The notes below the pieces were generated by a model. That model saw nothing but the letters and a program-made list of their open reading frames with translations. It was not told the origin of the DNA and did no database searches. 64,000 nt of DNA from an uncultured Draconibacterium sp. (lineage in GTDB: Bacteria; Bacteroidota; Bacteroidia; Bacteroidales; Prolixibacteraceae): assembly GCF_963674925.1 (NCBI RefSeq), contig NZ_OY771647.1, positions 1,441,501 to 1,505,500 on the forward strand, written 5' to 3'. Below, piece after piece: positions 27,557 to 36,896 of the stretch; position 1 is the first letter of the stretch; each line of letters starts with the position of its first letter. Position numbers and translations under genes: made by a program.

Positions 27557-29495
27557 GTGTGCCCAGCATGAGCATGTGCACACTTTACTGTAAGCTCTGA
27601 AAAAATGTTTAAAATACAAATTTTTATTGTTAAACGTTAAAGTGTACATGAGAATTTTCCAGAGGGTGTAAGTCCCTTATGTGCCATCCGCCAGCTGGCG
27701 GATGGAAGCATTAGCAAGTGGCAAGCTGGTTGCGGGTAACTGCAGCAGTGAAGGAAGCCAACCGGCAAACTCCGGTACTGACGAACAGAAACGACATATG
27801 AGGCTATCGAAACATGGATAAGCAAGCACATCATTGTAACGTCCTATAAACTTCGGTTATGTTCGGTAGTAGATGTCGCAGCGATTGGAGGAAGGAAGAT
27901 GCTCTTACCTGGGGAGATCCTGATGTCCGCCAGCTGGCGGGCCGTCAGGAAGTCAGCAGACGCCATAGTAGGTTCAGGAAACGAGCTGTCAGAAAACGGC
28001 GGAGGCCTCACAGAGGAACTGAAGGGCTGAACGCATGAGTTGTTCCAAATGTTGCAGGGAGGCATTTCCCAGCCCTGCATTAGGAGGAACAGGGAAACAA
28101 AGCATGATTCTGAGATGATTGAACAAATTCTAACGCGGAAAAACCTGTTACAGGCAATGTATAAAGTCCGGCAGAACCACGGTTCGGCAGGAGTTGACGG
28201 TATGCCGGTAACCCGCTTGTCAGACTTACTTGCTATCGACAAGAAAGAACTAACAGCTAAGGTTCGAAGCGGGAAGTATTTACCACAAGCCATTTTAGGA
28301 GTAGAGATTCCGAAAGGAAAAGGGAAAACCCGTTTACTGGGGATCCCTACAGTAACCGATCGCCTGTTACAACAGGCAGTTTTACAAGTAATCACGGCAC
28401 GTTTCGAGTATGAGTTTTCGGATTCCAGTTTTGGATTCCGCCCCAACCGGAGCGTGCAACAGGCAGTACTGAAGGCAAAGGGCTACATCAACGAGGGGTT
28501 TCAGCATATCGTCGATATCGACCTGAAAACTTTCTTCGACGAAGTAAACCACTGCTACCTTCTGCAACTGCTTTACCGCAAAATCAAATGCCGCGAAACG
28601 ATGCGTCTTATCCGCAAGTGGCTGCGTTCCCCGATTCAAATCAAGGGAAAACTGGTTAAACGCCGCAAAGGCGTACCGCAGGGCAGCCCGCTGAGCCCGT
28701 TACTGTCGAACATCATGCTACATGAACTCGACAGGGAACTGGAACGGCAAGGCTTTCGATTTGTTCGTTATGCTGATGACTTTAGTATTTATCTGAAAAC
28801 TAAAACATCCGCCCGAAAAGTTGGGAATAACATCTATCGTTTTCTGAAACGAAAACTGAAGTTGCCCATCAACCGGGAGAAAAGCGGTATCCGTCGTCCT
28901 GTACATTTTATCCTTCTCGGTTTTGGCTTTGTGCCAACCTACCGGAAAGGTGAACGCGGCAAGTATCAACTGGTAGTATCAGAAAAGAGCTGGAGCAGTT
29001 TAAAGTACAAACTGAAAACCATCACCCGCAAGACCACCCCAATGAGTTTCGACGAGCGTATCGGAAAACTTAACGAGGTTCAGCGCGGCTGGATCAATGC
29101 TTTCCGTTTGGCAAGTATACAGATCAAACTCGCTGACCTTGACGGGTGGCTTCGCAACCGCCTCCGATATTGTATTTGGCATTACTGGAAGAAACCCGAA
29201 CGAAAAAGGAAAAACCTGATTCGTTTAGGCGTCGATCCGGGAAAAGCCTATCAATGGAGCCGTTCGCGAATGGGTGGCTGGGCTATTGCCCAAAGCCCAA
29301 TTCTTGGTACTACAATTACTGTTGATCGGTTGAAAATGCGGGGTTACGTTCCTTTGCTGGATCTTTACAACGAGGTGAAACCAAAATCACCGTTGTTTCC
29401 TATGACTTAGCGAACCGCCGTATACGAGACCCGTACGTACGGTGGTGTGAGAGCCTCTCCCTGCTAGCGTTTGCTGGCGGGGCGGGCTACTCGAT
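27557..29495 (+). mobile_element. Group II intron, copy 1
   Basis: This 1939-bp intron starts GTGTG (GUGYG consensus; GTGTGCCCAGCATGAGC) and ends ...GGCTACTCGAT. Domain V is recognisable just after the maturase stop (about 29412-29447, GAACCGCCGTATACG...CGTACGTACGGTGGTG), followed by a domain VI-like hairpin. The boundaries were set by comparing four copies, whose flanks diverge at exactly these points. It is inserted in the end box of attC-like site S1 at TGT/T, on the strand opposite to the cassette genes. Two CCGCCAGCTGGCGG palindromes sit inside the ribozyme part (27687-27700, 27926-27939). Confidence 0.9.
28115..29410 (+). CDS. ltrA: Group II intron reverse transcriptase/maturase, copy 1
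   Basis: This intron-encoded protein of about 431 residues starts at the ATG reading MIEQILTRKNLLQAM; the frame is open 25 codons further upstream from a TTG. RT blocks are in order: HGSAGVDGM, GKGKTRLLGIPTVTDRLLQQ, SSFGFRPNRSVQQA, the VDIDLKTFFDEVNH block, VPQGSPLSPLLSNI, and the catalytic FVRYADDFSIY. Domain X (maturase) follows (RGWINAFRLASI...LDGWLRNRLRYCIWHYWKKP). There is no C-terminal HNH endonuclease, so retrohoming must use nicks or single-stranded/structured targets, which fits its insertion into attC-like hairpins. Confidence 0.93.
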   Translation: MIEQILTRKNLLQAMYKVRQNHGSAGVDGMPVTRLSDLLAIDKKELTAKVRSGKYLPQAILGVEIPKGKGKTRLLGIPTVTDRLLQQAVLQVITARFEYEFSDSSFGFRPNRSVQQAVLKAKGYINEGFQHIVDIDLKTFFDEVNHCYLLQLLYRKIKCRETMRLIRKWLRSPIQIKGKLVKRRKGVPQGSPLSPLLSNIMLHELDRELERQGFRFVRYADDFSIYLKTKTSARKVGNNIYRFLKRKLKLPINREKSGIRRPVHFILLGFGFVPTYRKGERGKYQLVVSEKSWSSLKYKLKTITRKTTPMSFDERIGKLNEVQRGWINAFRLASIQIKLADLDGWLRNRLRYCIWHYWKKPERKRKNLIRLGVDPGKAYQWSRSRMGGWAIAQSPILGTTITVDRLKMRGYVPLLDLYNEVKPKSPLFPMT

Positions 29496-29508
29496 TGGGG
29501 GGCAGTTT

Positions 29509-30063
29509 TTATTCATCAATGATATTATTTTCTTTTAATAATAGTCTTACATGTGAATGCAAAATCAATAGTCCACCAAGAAAAAAACTAAAATGAAATA
29601 TCATAATAAAATAGTCTATTAGATTTGGATTCCGATTTTTTGTCAGTGAAATATAATCATCCGAGACTCTGTAAAACAAATAAGTAATTAAAAATATTCC
29701 TGACATACCTATTAAAACATTCAAAGTCATACCGATTATGGATTCTAACGAATCAAAGAATGGTAAAGTAATGAACATTCTCAATGCGTAAATCGAAAAT
29801 AGCACTATAAAAAGAATCTTGCTCTTTTTCCTATTGCTTGATAGTCCATTTTTCACATTGACTAAATCAAGGCTAAGAGATATCGTATTAATCCACAATA
29901 AATAAAATCCAATGAATCCACCAAAAAACAACATGGCGTTAAAATTAGCTCCTTCTGGTCCAATCAAGTTTGCTAGCAACCAAACAATCAAAAATAGAAT
30001 AGGAATCAATCCAATTGTCATAAATAAAAATACTCTAGGTCTAAAATTAATTAACTTAATCAT
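29509..30063 (-). CDS. Cassette gene: multi-pass membrane protein, unknown
   Basis: This 184-residue very hydrophobic protein has about five transmembrane helices (for example VFLFMTIGLIPILFLIVWLL, FFGGFIGFYLLWI, ILFIVLFSIYALRM, LNVLIGMSGIFLITYLFY, and YFIMIFHFSFFLGGLLIL). No family was recognised. It is the third and last cassette of array 1. Its stop codon lies 4 bp from the joined end of site S1, and its AT-rich composition contrasts with the core genes. Transcription presumably depends on an upstream cassette promoter or one interrupted by the nearby IS and intron. Confidence 0.65.
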   Translation of the reverse strand: MIKLINFRPRVFLFMTIGLIPILFLIVWLLANLIGPEGANFNAMLFFGGFIGFYLLWINTISLSLDLVNVKNGLSSNRKKSKILFIVLFSIYALRMFITLPFFDSLESIIGMTLNVLIGMSGIFLITYLFYRVSDDYISLTKNRNPNLIDYFIMIFHFSFFLGGLLILHSHVRLLLKENNIIDE

Positions 30064-30159
30064 ACTGCATTAATTCGGTTTTTATCATATTAAATAGTTT
30101 AAAAATCACCCTATATATTCAATCGAGTTTTTAATTGTTGTTTCAAAGTCTCGCCAAAT

Positions 30160-30171
30160 TGCCCCCAACGG
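30160..30171 (-). repeat. attC-like site S2, left part, with IS target duplication
   Basis: TGCCCCCAACGG. AACGG (30167-30171) is the common box of all sites in the window. The IS inserted after ACGG (30168-30171), which is duplicated at 31863-31866. The complement GTTGGGGGCA is the start box of the membrane-protein cassette. Confidence 0.7.
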
Positions 30172-31862
30172 CAGTCTGTCTAAAAACCCTTTCCCGGGGC
30201 ATTAAAATTGAGCTTTATTAAGTGGCCAGGGATGCGGATTTCATAACAGATGGTTTTTATTGTTTTGTATTGTATTCGGTTTCTGTGGTTTAAAAATAGC
30301 TCTAAAAGATCAAAAATTGAACATAAAACAGAAAAAATACTTGTGATGTATTTTTCTAACTTTTTTATGCCCACAATATTGATTATTCGTCTGAGGTTGT
30401 ATGCCGACATTATAAAACCAAAATCGGCTTCAGCTCTTTTCATGTACTTTTTGGTGATAATATAATTGAATCCCCACTGACGTTTAATGGTCCCGAAGGG
30501 GTGTTCCACAATGGCCTGCCGTCGTTTGTACAGTTTTTCGCTTTCCTGAACGCGTTTTTTGTTGTTTTCAATATTGCCGGCAAACTCGCTTCGCCTGACT
30601 TGCTTGCCGTTTGCAGCCGATTTTGTGCACAGCGGGCGGACCTCACAACTTTTACATTTAGGTGTTGTGTAGTTGCGGAAGCGATAGGCTGTTTCTCCGG
30701 CACCGTTTTTTGCGTGGTGCCAGTAGCCGGTGGTTCTTAGGGTGTGACCCTGCAAACAGGTGTAAGTATCGGTTTTCGGGTCGTAATCAAAATGTTCCAC
30801 ATCGTACCTAAGGTCCGGAGCATGCGAGGCTCCTGAAAACGGAGGAATGGCTACAATTGCCGGAATACCGAGCGAATCGGCGATGGCCAGTTCGCTTCCG
30901 GTATGGTAGCCTTTATCGTAAAGGGCAGTAAAATCGTTGTGTCGAAGTATTGTCTTTGCTCTTCTGAGCATTGTTCCCATTGCCTTTTTATCGTTTGCAT
31001 TGGTTATTTTATAATCGATAGGGATGTAGTTTTTTGCATCGACCGAAGTTTGCGCCGAGTAGGCTACTTCGGTAATGTTGTTGCGCGTGATCTGGTGACG
31101 GCTGTCGGGATCGGAAGTTGAGATCTGTCGTTGCCCCGATTTTTTTAGCTCTTGTTCAATCTTTTTATAGCCATCTTTTCGCTGGTTTTGCTTTTCAATT
31201 TCGTTTTCAATTTCCTGCTTTTTATCTCCATCGCTTTCGGCCAGTGCTTTGTTGTATTCAGCCAGTTTGTTTTCGATGTACTCCAGGTGACGGTCTATTT
31301 TCTTTTGGTTGTAGTTGTTCTTTTTGCTGTTCTGGGCACGCAGTTTTGTACTGTCGCCTGCAATCAGCGTTCCGCCAATAAGGTTAAAATACGTTGCAAT
31401 CTTTACGGTTTCGCGGAATACTTTTTTGATGGCCTTTGGGTTATCGCGCCTGAAGTTAGCGATAGTGTTGTGATCGGGACGCAGCGTTTTCAATAGCCAC
31501 ATTAATTCAATGTTTCGCTTGCACTCCTTCTCCAGTTTCCTCGACGACCTTAACTGATTAAGATAGCCATAAATGTAAAGTTTAAGCAAGTCGGCTGGGT
31601 GGTAAGCAGGACGCCCGTTTTCAATATGGTCAACCCTGAATCCGAATTCTTCCAGCTTCAGACTGTTAACAAAAACATCGATTAAGCGCACTTCGTTGTC
31701 TGCATTTATGGCCTGGTCGAGCGACACCGGGAAAAGTGATATTTGTGATCTGTTTTGCCCTTTGAGATACTTCATGCCTGAAGATACTTAATCGCTGGGT
31801 TCAAAGGTGTTAACAACCTGCGGAGTTCTTAACAAATTGTGGTTAGGTTTTTAGACAGTCTG
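30172..31862 (-). mobile_element. IS1182-family insertion sequence, copy A
   Basis: This 1691-bp element has terminal inverted repeats CAGTCTGTCTAAAAACC (left) and the complement CAGACTGTCTAAAAACC (right), one mismatch. The target duplication ACGG is on both sides (30168-30171, 31863-31866). It carries one transposase gene and sits in the AACGG box of site S2. Confidence 0.92.
30180..31775 (-). CDS. IS1182-family transposase, copy A
   Basis: This is a 531-residue DDE transposase. The N-terminal part has the DUF772-type block (GRPAYHPADLLKLYIYGYLN, LRPDHNTIANFRRD). Catalytic acidic residues fit GDSTKLRA (first D), LYDKGYHTG (second D) and VEHPFGTIKRQWGF (E). A cysteine cluster (CKSCEVRPLC) lies between the second and third. 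It is intact and identical in protein sequence to copy B at 50395, so the element was active recently. The stop is only 8 bp inside the left end. Confidence 0.95.
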   Translation of the reverse strand: MKYLKGQNRSQISLFPVSLDQAINADNEVRLIDVFVNSLKLEEFGFRVDHIENGRPAYHPADLLKLYIYGYLNQLRSSRKLEKECKRNIELMWLLKTLRPDHNTIANFRRDNPKAIKKVFRETVKIATYFNLIGGTLIAGDSTKLRAQNSKKNNYNQKKIDRHLEYIENKLAEYNKALAESDGDKKQEIENEIEKQNQRKDGYKKIEQELKKSGQRQISTSDPDSRHQITRNNITEVAYSAQTSVDAKNYIPIDYKITNANDKKAMGTMLRRAKTILRHNDFTALYDKGYHTGSELAIADSLGIPAIVAIPPFSGASHAPDLRYDVEHFDYDPKTDTYTCLQGHTLRTTGYWHHAKNGAGETAYRFRNYTTPKCKSCEVRPLCTKSAANGKQVRRSEFAGNIENNKKRVQESEKLYKRRQAIVEHPFGTIKRQWGFNYIITKKYMKRAEADFGFIMSAYNLRRIINIVGIKKLEKYITSIFSVLCSIFDLLELFLNHRNRIQYKTIKTICYEIRIPGHLIKLNFNAPGKGF

Positions 31863-31866
31863 ACGG

Positions 31867-31984
31867 TCACTTGTATGTGGTCGGGCGGTCCCGATGCAAT
31901 CGGGAGTGTCAGACCCGCAGGAAATTGGGCACGAGGTCTGACTTGTCAGACCGCTAAAACCCCCGCCTGCCATATACAATTTGT
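31867..31984 (-). repeat. attC-like site S2, right part
   Basis: This continues AACGG as TCACTTGTATGTGG...GGGCGG, which pairs with CCGCCTGCCATATACAATT (about 31964-31982). Internal hairpins include GTCCCGATGCAATCGGGA and AGGTCTGACTTGTCAGACC. The end box is GT + TACAAACC across intron 2 (33924-33931): GTTACAAACC, the exact 10-bp complement of the start box GGTTTGTAAC at 34667-34676 of the same cassette. Confidence 0.75.
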
Positions 31985-33923
31985 GTGTGCCCAGCATGAG
32001 CATGTGCACACTTTACTGTAAGCTCTGAAAAAATGTTTAAAATACAAATTTTTATTGTTAAACGTTAAAGTGTACATGAGAATTTTCCAGAGGGTGTAAG
32101 TCCCTTATGTGCCATCCGCCAGCTGGCGGATGGAAGCATTAGCAAGTGGCAAGCTGGTTGCGGGTAACTGCAGCAGTGAAGGAAGCCAACCGGCAAACTC
32201 CGGTACTGACGAACAGAAACGACATATGAGGCTATCGAAACATGGATAAGCAAGCACATCATTGTAACGTCCTATAAACTTCGGTTATGTTCGGTAGTAG
32301 ATGTCGCAGCGATTGGAGGAAGGAAGATGCTCTTACCTGGGGAGATCCTGATGTCCGCCAGCTGGCGGGCCGTCAGGAAGTCAGCAGACGCCATAGTAGG
32401 TTCAGGAAACGAGCTGTCAGAAAACGGCGGAGGCCTCACAGAGGAACTGAAGGGCTGAACGCATGAGTTGTTCCAAATGTTGCAGGGAGGCATTTCCCAG
32501 CCCTGCATTAGGAGGAACAGGGAAACAAAGCATGATTCTGAGATGATTGAACAAATTCTAACGCGGAAAAACCTGTTACAGGCAATGTATAAAGTCCGGC
32601 AGAACCACGGTTCGGCAGGAGTTGACGGTATGCCGGTAACCCGCTTGTCAGACTTACTTGCTATCGACAAGAAAGAACTAACAGCTAAGGTTCGAAGCGG
32701 GAAGTATTTACCACAAGCCATTTTAGGAGTAGAGATTCCGAAAGGAAAAGGGAAAACCCGTTTACTGGGGATCCCTACAGTAACCGATCGCCTGTTACAA
32801 CAGGCAGTTTTACAAGTAATCACGGCACGTTTCGAGTATGAGTTTTCGGATTCCAGTTTTGGATTCCGCCCCAACCGGAGCGTGCAACAGGCAGTACTGA
32901 AGGCAAAGGGCTACATCAACGAGGGGTTTCAGCATATCGTCGATATCGACCTGAAAACTTTCTTCGACGAAGTAAACCACTGCTACCTTCTGCAACTGCT
33001 TTACCGCAAAATCAAATGCCGCGAAACGATGCGTCTTATCCGCAAGTGGCTGCGTTCCCCGATTCAAATCAAGGGAAAACTGGTTAAACGCCGCAAAGGC
33101 GTACCGCAGGGCAGCCCGCTGAGCCCGTTACTGTCGAACATCATGCTACATGAACTCGACAGGGAACTGGAACGGCAAGGCTTTCGATTTGTTCGTTATG
33201 CTGATGACTTTAGTATTTATCTGAAAACTAAAACATCCGCCCGAAAAGTTGGGAATAACATCTATCGTTTTCTGAAACGAAAACTGAAGTTGCCCATCAA
33301 CCGGGAGAAAAGCGGTATCCGTCGTCCTGTACATTTTATCCTTCTCGGTTTTGGCTTTGTGCCAACCTACCGGAAAGGTGAACGCGGCAAGTATCAACTG
33401 GTAGTATCAGAAAAGAGCTGGAGCAGTTTAAAGTACAAACTGAAAACCATCACCCGCAAGACCACCCCAATGAGTTTCGACGAGCGTATCGGAAAACTTA
33501 ACGAGGTTCAGCGCGGCTGGATCAATGCTTTCCGTTTGGCAAGTATACAGATCAAACTCGCTGACCTTGACGGGTGGCTTCGCAACCGCCTCCGATATTG
33601 TATTTGGCATTACTGGAAGAAACCCGAACGAAAAAGGAAAAACCTGATTCGTTTAGGCGTCGATCCGGGAAAAGCCTATCAATGGAGCCGTTCGCGAATG
33701 GGTGGCTGGGCTATTGCCCAAAGCCCAATTCTTGGTACTACAATTACTGTTGATCGGTTGAAAATGCGGGGTTACGTTCCTTTGCTGGATCTTTACAACG
33801 AGGTGAAACCAAAATCACCGTTGTTTCCTATGACTTAGCGAACCGCCGTATACGAGACCCGTACGTACGGTGGTGTGAGAGCCTCTCCCTGCTAGCGTTT
33901 GCTGGCGGGGCGGGCTACTCGAT
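31985..33923 (+). mobile_element. Group II intron, copy 2
   Basis: This is a 1939-bp copy with the same ends as copy 1, inserted at TTTGT/T in the end box of site S2, opposite to the cassette genes. Site S2 therefore carries both an IS and an intron. Confidence 0.9.
32543..33838 (+). CDS. ltrA: Group II intron reverse transcriptase/maturase, copy 2
   Basis: The protein sequence is identical to copy 1: intact RT with YADD, domain X, no endonuclease domain. See the entry at 28115 for domains and start choice. Confidence 0.93.
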   Translation: MIEQILTRKNLLQAMYKVRQNHGSAGVDGMPVTRLSDLLAIDKKELTAKVRSGKYLPQAILGVEIPKGKGKTRLLGIPTVTDRLLQQAVLQVITARFEYEFSDSSFGFRPNRSVQQAVLKAKGYINEGFQHIVDIDLKTFFDEVNHCYLLQLLYRKIKCRETMRLIRKWLRSPIQIKGKLVKRRKGVPQGSPLSPLLSNIMLHELDRELERQGFRFVRYADDFSIYLKTKTSARKVGNNIYRFLKRKLKLPINREKSGIRRPVHFILLGFGFVPTYRKGERGKYQLVVSEKSWSSLKYKLKTITRKTTPMSFDERIGKLNEVQRGWINAFRLASIQIKLADLDGWLRNRLRYCIWHYWKKPERKRKNLIRLGVDPGKAYQWSRSRMGGWAIAQSPILGTTITVDRLKMRGYVPLLDLYNEVKPKSPLFPMT

Positions 33924-33936
33924 TACAAACCGTTTT

Positions 33937-34659
33937 TTATTCATTTTTAATCAGTTTCAATAATTTATTTGCAATTCTAAAACAAGACTTTTTGTTTCCT
34001 GGTAAACCCATTTGTTCTATCTCAATTTTTAATAATCGCTTTGATATTTCTTTTGCACTCTCGCCATTTTTTATTGCTGAAAAAATCTGTGGCACATATC
34101 CTTGATATTCATCTCTGGGAGCAGAATCATTTATTCCAATCGGGTCCCAATCATTCCATAAAATTTCATCAGTAATTCTATAATGGAATACTTCTTTAGC
34201 TAAGTCAAGATTGTTTTTGATTTTTTTATTTCGATGAAACATTAATAAAACAGAAGTGATTTCCTCTCTTATTTTTTCAAGTTTCAACTCCGAACAAATT
34301 TTTAAGGTTAAACTTGGTATTTGCCACCCAGAATCATTGTCAAATTGGGCCAAAGCTCCTGTCGAGTTGAATGTTATTTTTGCAGTTTTCTCAGCTAAAG
34401 AGATATAATTTTTTGGTTTATAATCTTGATGGTTTAGATTAAACTTTCTAATTGCAGTAAATTGTTCATGGGCTTTTTGCCATGTCTTTGCTTCAACAAT
34501 CTCAAGTAAGTCTACAACCTCTTTCGGAACACTTTTTATATGCTTATTTATTTTCGATAATATTAATCCACCCCAAAGTGGTCTCAACTCATTGGGAATA
34601 TTTTCGAAAATTTCTTTTCCGAATTCTATGTCATTTTCTATATCGTATTTAGCTTCCAT
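33937..34659 (-). CDS. Cassette gene: cytosolic protein with DUF1871-like C terminus
   Basis: This 240-residue soluble protein is the second cassette of array 1. The N-terminal half is not recognised. The C-terminal part (about 160-235) reads EILWNDWDPIGIND, DEYQGYVPQIFSAI and SAKEISKRLLKIE, which resembles the short DUF1871-type domain (LWxxWDPIG ... DEYxxYVPxI) found in many bacteria, with unknown function. The start codon lies only about 8 bp past the cassette's start box, as in tightly packed integron cassettes; translation may rely on readthrough mRNA from upstream. Confidence 0.65.
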   Translation of the reverse strand: MEAKYDIENDIEFGKEIFENIPNELRPLWGGLILSKINKHIKSVPKEVVDLLEIVEAKTWQKAHEQFTAIRKFNLNHQDYKPKNYISLAEKTAKITFNSTGALAQFDNDSGWQIPSLTLKICSELKLEKIREEITSVLLMFHRNKKIKNNLDLAKEVFHYRITDEILWNDWDPIGINDSAPRDEYQGYVPQIFSAIKNGESAKEISKRLLKIEIEQMGLPGNKKSCFRIANKLLKLIKNE

Positions 34660-34671
34660 TTAAAATGGTTT

Positions 34672-34795
34672 GTAACGGTGAGTGTATGGTGTCGTAAGGG
34701 ATTGCAGACTTCAAACCTATCAAATTACCACCCAAAACTGATGCGGGTGATACCGCTCGAAAACCTCTGAAACCCTTATGCACTATACACATTGT
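34672..34795 (-). repeat. attC-like site S3, split by group II intron 3
   Basis: GTAACGG (34672-34678) opens the site. GAGTGTATGGTG...AAGGG pairs with CCCTTATGCACTATACAC (about 34774-34791). The end box GT + TGTGTTTC (36735-36742) reads GTTGTGTTTC, identical to the complement of the cassette start box GAAACACAAC at 41751-41760, almost 7 kb away at the other end of the same cassette. Confidence 0.75.
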
Positions 34796-36734
34796 GTGTG
34801 CCCAGCATGAGCATGTGCACACTTTACTGTAAGCTCTGAAAAAATGTTTAAAATACAAATTTTTATTGTTAAACGTTAAAGTGTACATGAGAATTTTCCA
34901 GAGGGTGTAAGTCCCTTATGTGCCATCCGCCAGCTGGCGGATGGAAGCATTAGCAAGTGGCAAGCTGGTTGCGGGTAACTGCAGCAGTGAAGGAAGCCAA
35001 CCGGCAAACTCCGGTACTGACGAACAGAAACGACATATGAGGCTATCGAAACATGGATAAGCAAGCACATCATTGTAACGTCCTATAAACTTCGGTTATG
35101 TTCGGTAGTAGATGTCGCAGCGATTGGAGGAAGGAAGATGCTCTTACCTGGGGAGATCCTGATGTCCGCCAGCTGGCGGGCCGTCAGGAAGTCAGCAGAC
35201 GCCATAGTAGGTTCAGGAAACGAGCTGTCAGAAAACGGCGGAGGCCTCACAGAGGAACTGAAGGGCTGAACGCATGAGTTGTTCCAAATGTTGCAGGGAG
35301 GCATTTCCCAGCCCTGCATTAGGAGGAACAGGGAAACAAAGCATGATTCTGAGATGATTGAACAAATTCTAACGCGGAAAAACCTGTTACAGGCAATGTA
35401 TAAAGTCCGGCAGAACCACGGTTCGGCAGGAGTTGACGGTATGCCGGTAACCCGCTTGTCAGACTTACTTGCTATCGACAAGAAAGAACTAACAGCTAAG
35501 GTTCGAAGCGGGAAGTATTTACCACAAGCCATTTTAGGAGTAGAGATTCCGAAAGGAAAAGGGAAAACCCGTTTACTGGGGATCCCTACAGTAACCGATC
35601 GCCTGTTACAACAGGCAGTTTTACAAGTAATCACGGCACGTTTCGAGTATGAGTTTTCGGATTCCAGTTTTGGATTCCGCCCCAACCGGAGCGTGCAACA
35701 GGCAGTACTGAAGGCAAAGGGCTACATCAACGAGGGGTTTCAGCATATCGTCGATATCGACCTGAAAACTTTCTTCGACGAAGTAAACCACTGCTACCTT
35801 CTGCAACTGCTTTACCGCAAAATCAAATGCCGCGAAACGATGCGTCTTATCCGCAAGTGGCTGCGTTCCCCGATTCAAATCAAGGGAAAACTGGTTAAAC
35901 GCCGCAAAGGCGTACCGCAGGGCAGCCCGCTGAGCCCGTTACTGTCGAACATCATGCTACATGAACTCGACAGGGAACTGGAACGGCAAGGCTTTCGATT
36001 TGTTCGTTATGCTGATGACTTTAGTATTTATCTGAAAACTAAAACATCCGCCCGAAAAGTTGGGAATAACATCTATCGTTTTCTGAAACGAAAACTGAAG
36101 TTGCCCATCAACCGGGAGAAAAGCGGTATCCGTCGTCCTGTACATTTTATCCTTCTCGGTTTTGGCTTTGTGCCAACCTACCGGAAAGGTGAACGCGGCA
36201 AGTATCAACTGGTAGTATCAGAAAAGAGCTGGAGCAGTTTAAAGTACAAACTGAAAACCATCACCCGCAAGACCACCCCAATGAGTTTCGACGAGCGTAT
36301 CGGAAAACTTAACGAGGTTCAGCGCGGCTGGATCAATGCTTTCCGTTTGGCAAGTATACAGATCAAACTCGCTGACCTTGACGGGTGGCTTCGCAACCGC
36401 CTCCGATATTGTATTTGGCATTACTGGAAGAAACCCGAACGAAAAAGGAAAAACCTGATTCGTTTAGGCGTCGATCCGGGAAAAGCCTATCAATGGAGCC
36501 GTTCGCGAATGGGTGGCTGGGCTATTGCCCAAAGCCCAATTCTTGGTACTACAATTACTGTTGATCGGTTGAAAATGCGGGGTTACGTTCCTTTGCTGGA
36601 TCTTTACAACGAGGTGAAACCAAAATCACCGTTGTTTCCTATGACTTAGCGAACCGCCGTATACGAGACCCGTACGTACGGTGGTGTGAGAGCCTCTCCC
36701 TGCTAGCGTTTGCTGGCGGGGCGGGCTACTCGAT
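34796..36734 (+). mobile_element. Group II intron, copy 3
   Basis: This is a 1939-bp copy inserted at CATTGT/T in the end box of site S3, opposite to the cassettes. Ends are identical to the other copies. Confidence 0.9.
35354..36649 (+). CDS. ltrA: Group II intron reverse transcriptase/maturase, copy 3
   Basis: The protein sequence is identical to copies 1, 2 and 4; intact. Domains are as described at 28115. Confidence 0.93.
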   Translation: MIEQILTRKNLLQAMYKVRQNHGSAGVDGMPVTRLSDLLAIDKKELTAKVRSGKYLPQAILGVEIPKGKGKTRLLGIPTVTDRLLQQAVLQVITARFEYEFSDSSFGFRPNRSVQQAVLKAKGYINEGFQHIVDIDLKTFFDEVNHCYLLQLLYRKIKCRETMRLIRKWLRSPIQIKGKLVKRRKGVPQGSPLSPLLSNIMLHELDRELERQGFRFVRYADDFSIYLKTKTSARKVGNNIYRFLKRKLKLPINREKSGIRRPVHFILLGFGFVPTYRKGERGKYQLVVSEKSWSSLKYKLKTITRKTTPMSFDERIGKLNEVQRGWINAFRLASIQIKLADLDGWLRNRLRYCIWHYWKKPERKRKNLIRLGVDPGKAYQWSRSRMGGWAIAQSPILGTTITVDRLKMRGYVPLLDLYNEVKPKSPLFPMT

Positions 36735-36896
36735 TGTGTTTCCGTGCTTTATTTCCTCTGTCTGTCCGTGCGTTTGGGCAACCATACTCTTTGACAAGTT
36801 TAGGTCTGTGTGTTGGCTCCTTTGAGCGACATGGCAATGTGTATGGGTGCGAAGGGGTGGCTGTTTTATATTCATAATTCGTACTCCATTTAGTTT

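Noticed and set aside
27380..27649. N-terminal extension of the thioredoxin protein through the cassette boundary
   Set aside because: It runs through attC-like site S1 and into the group II intron; a clear ATG with normal anchor follows.
27844..28446. 200-residue minus-strand frame repeated in all intron copies
   Set aside because: It is antisense to the intron 5' region and RT gene, has no recognisable domain, and recurs only because the intron recurs.
28040..29410. Diversity-generating retroelement or retron reverse transcriptase
   Set aside because: The RT has maturase domain X, lies within a unit with GTGTG start, domain V and VI, and is present in four identical copies. No variable-repeat gene or msr/msd structure is seen.
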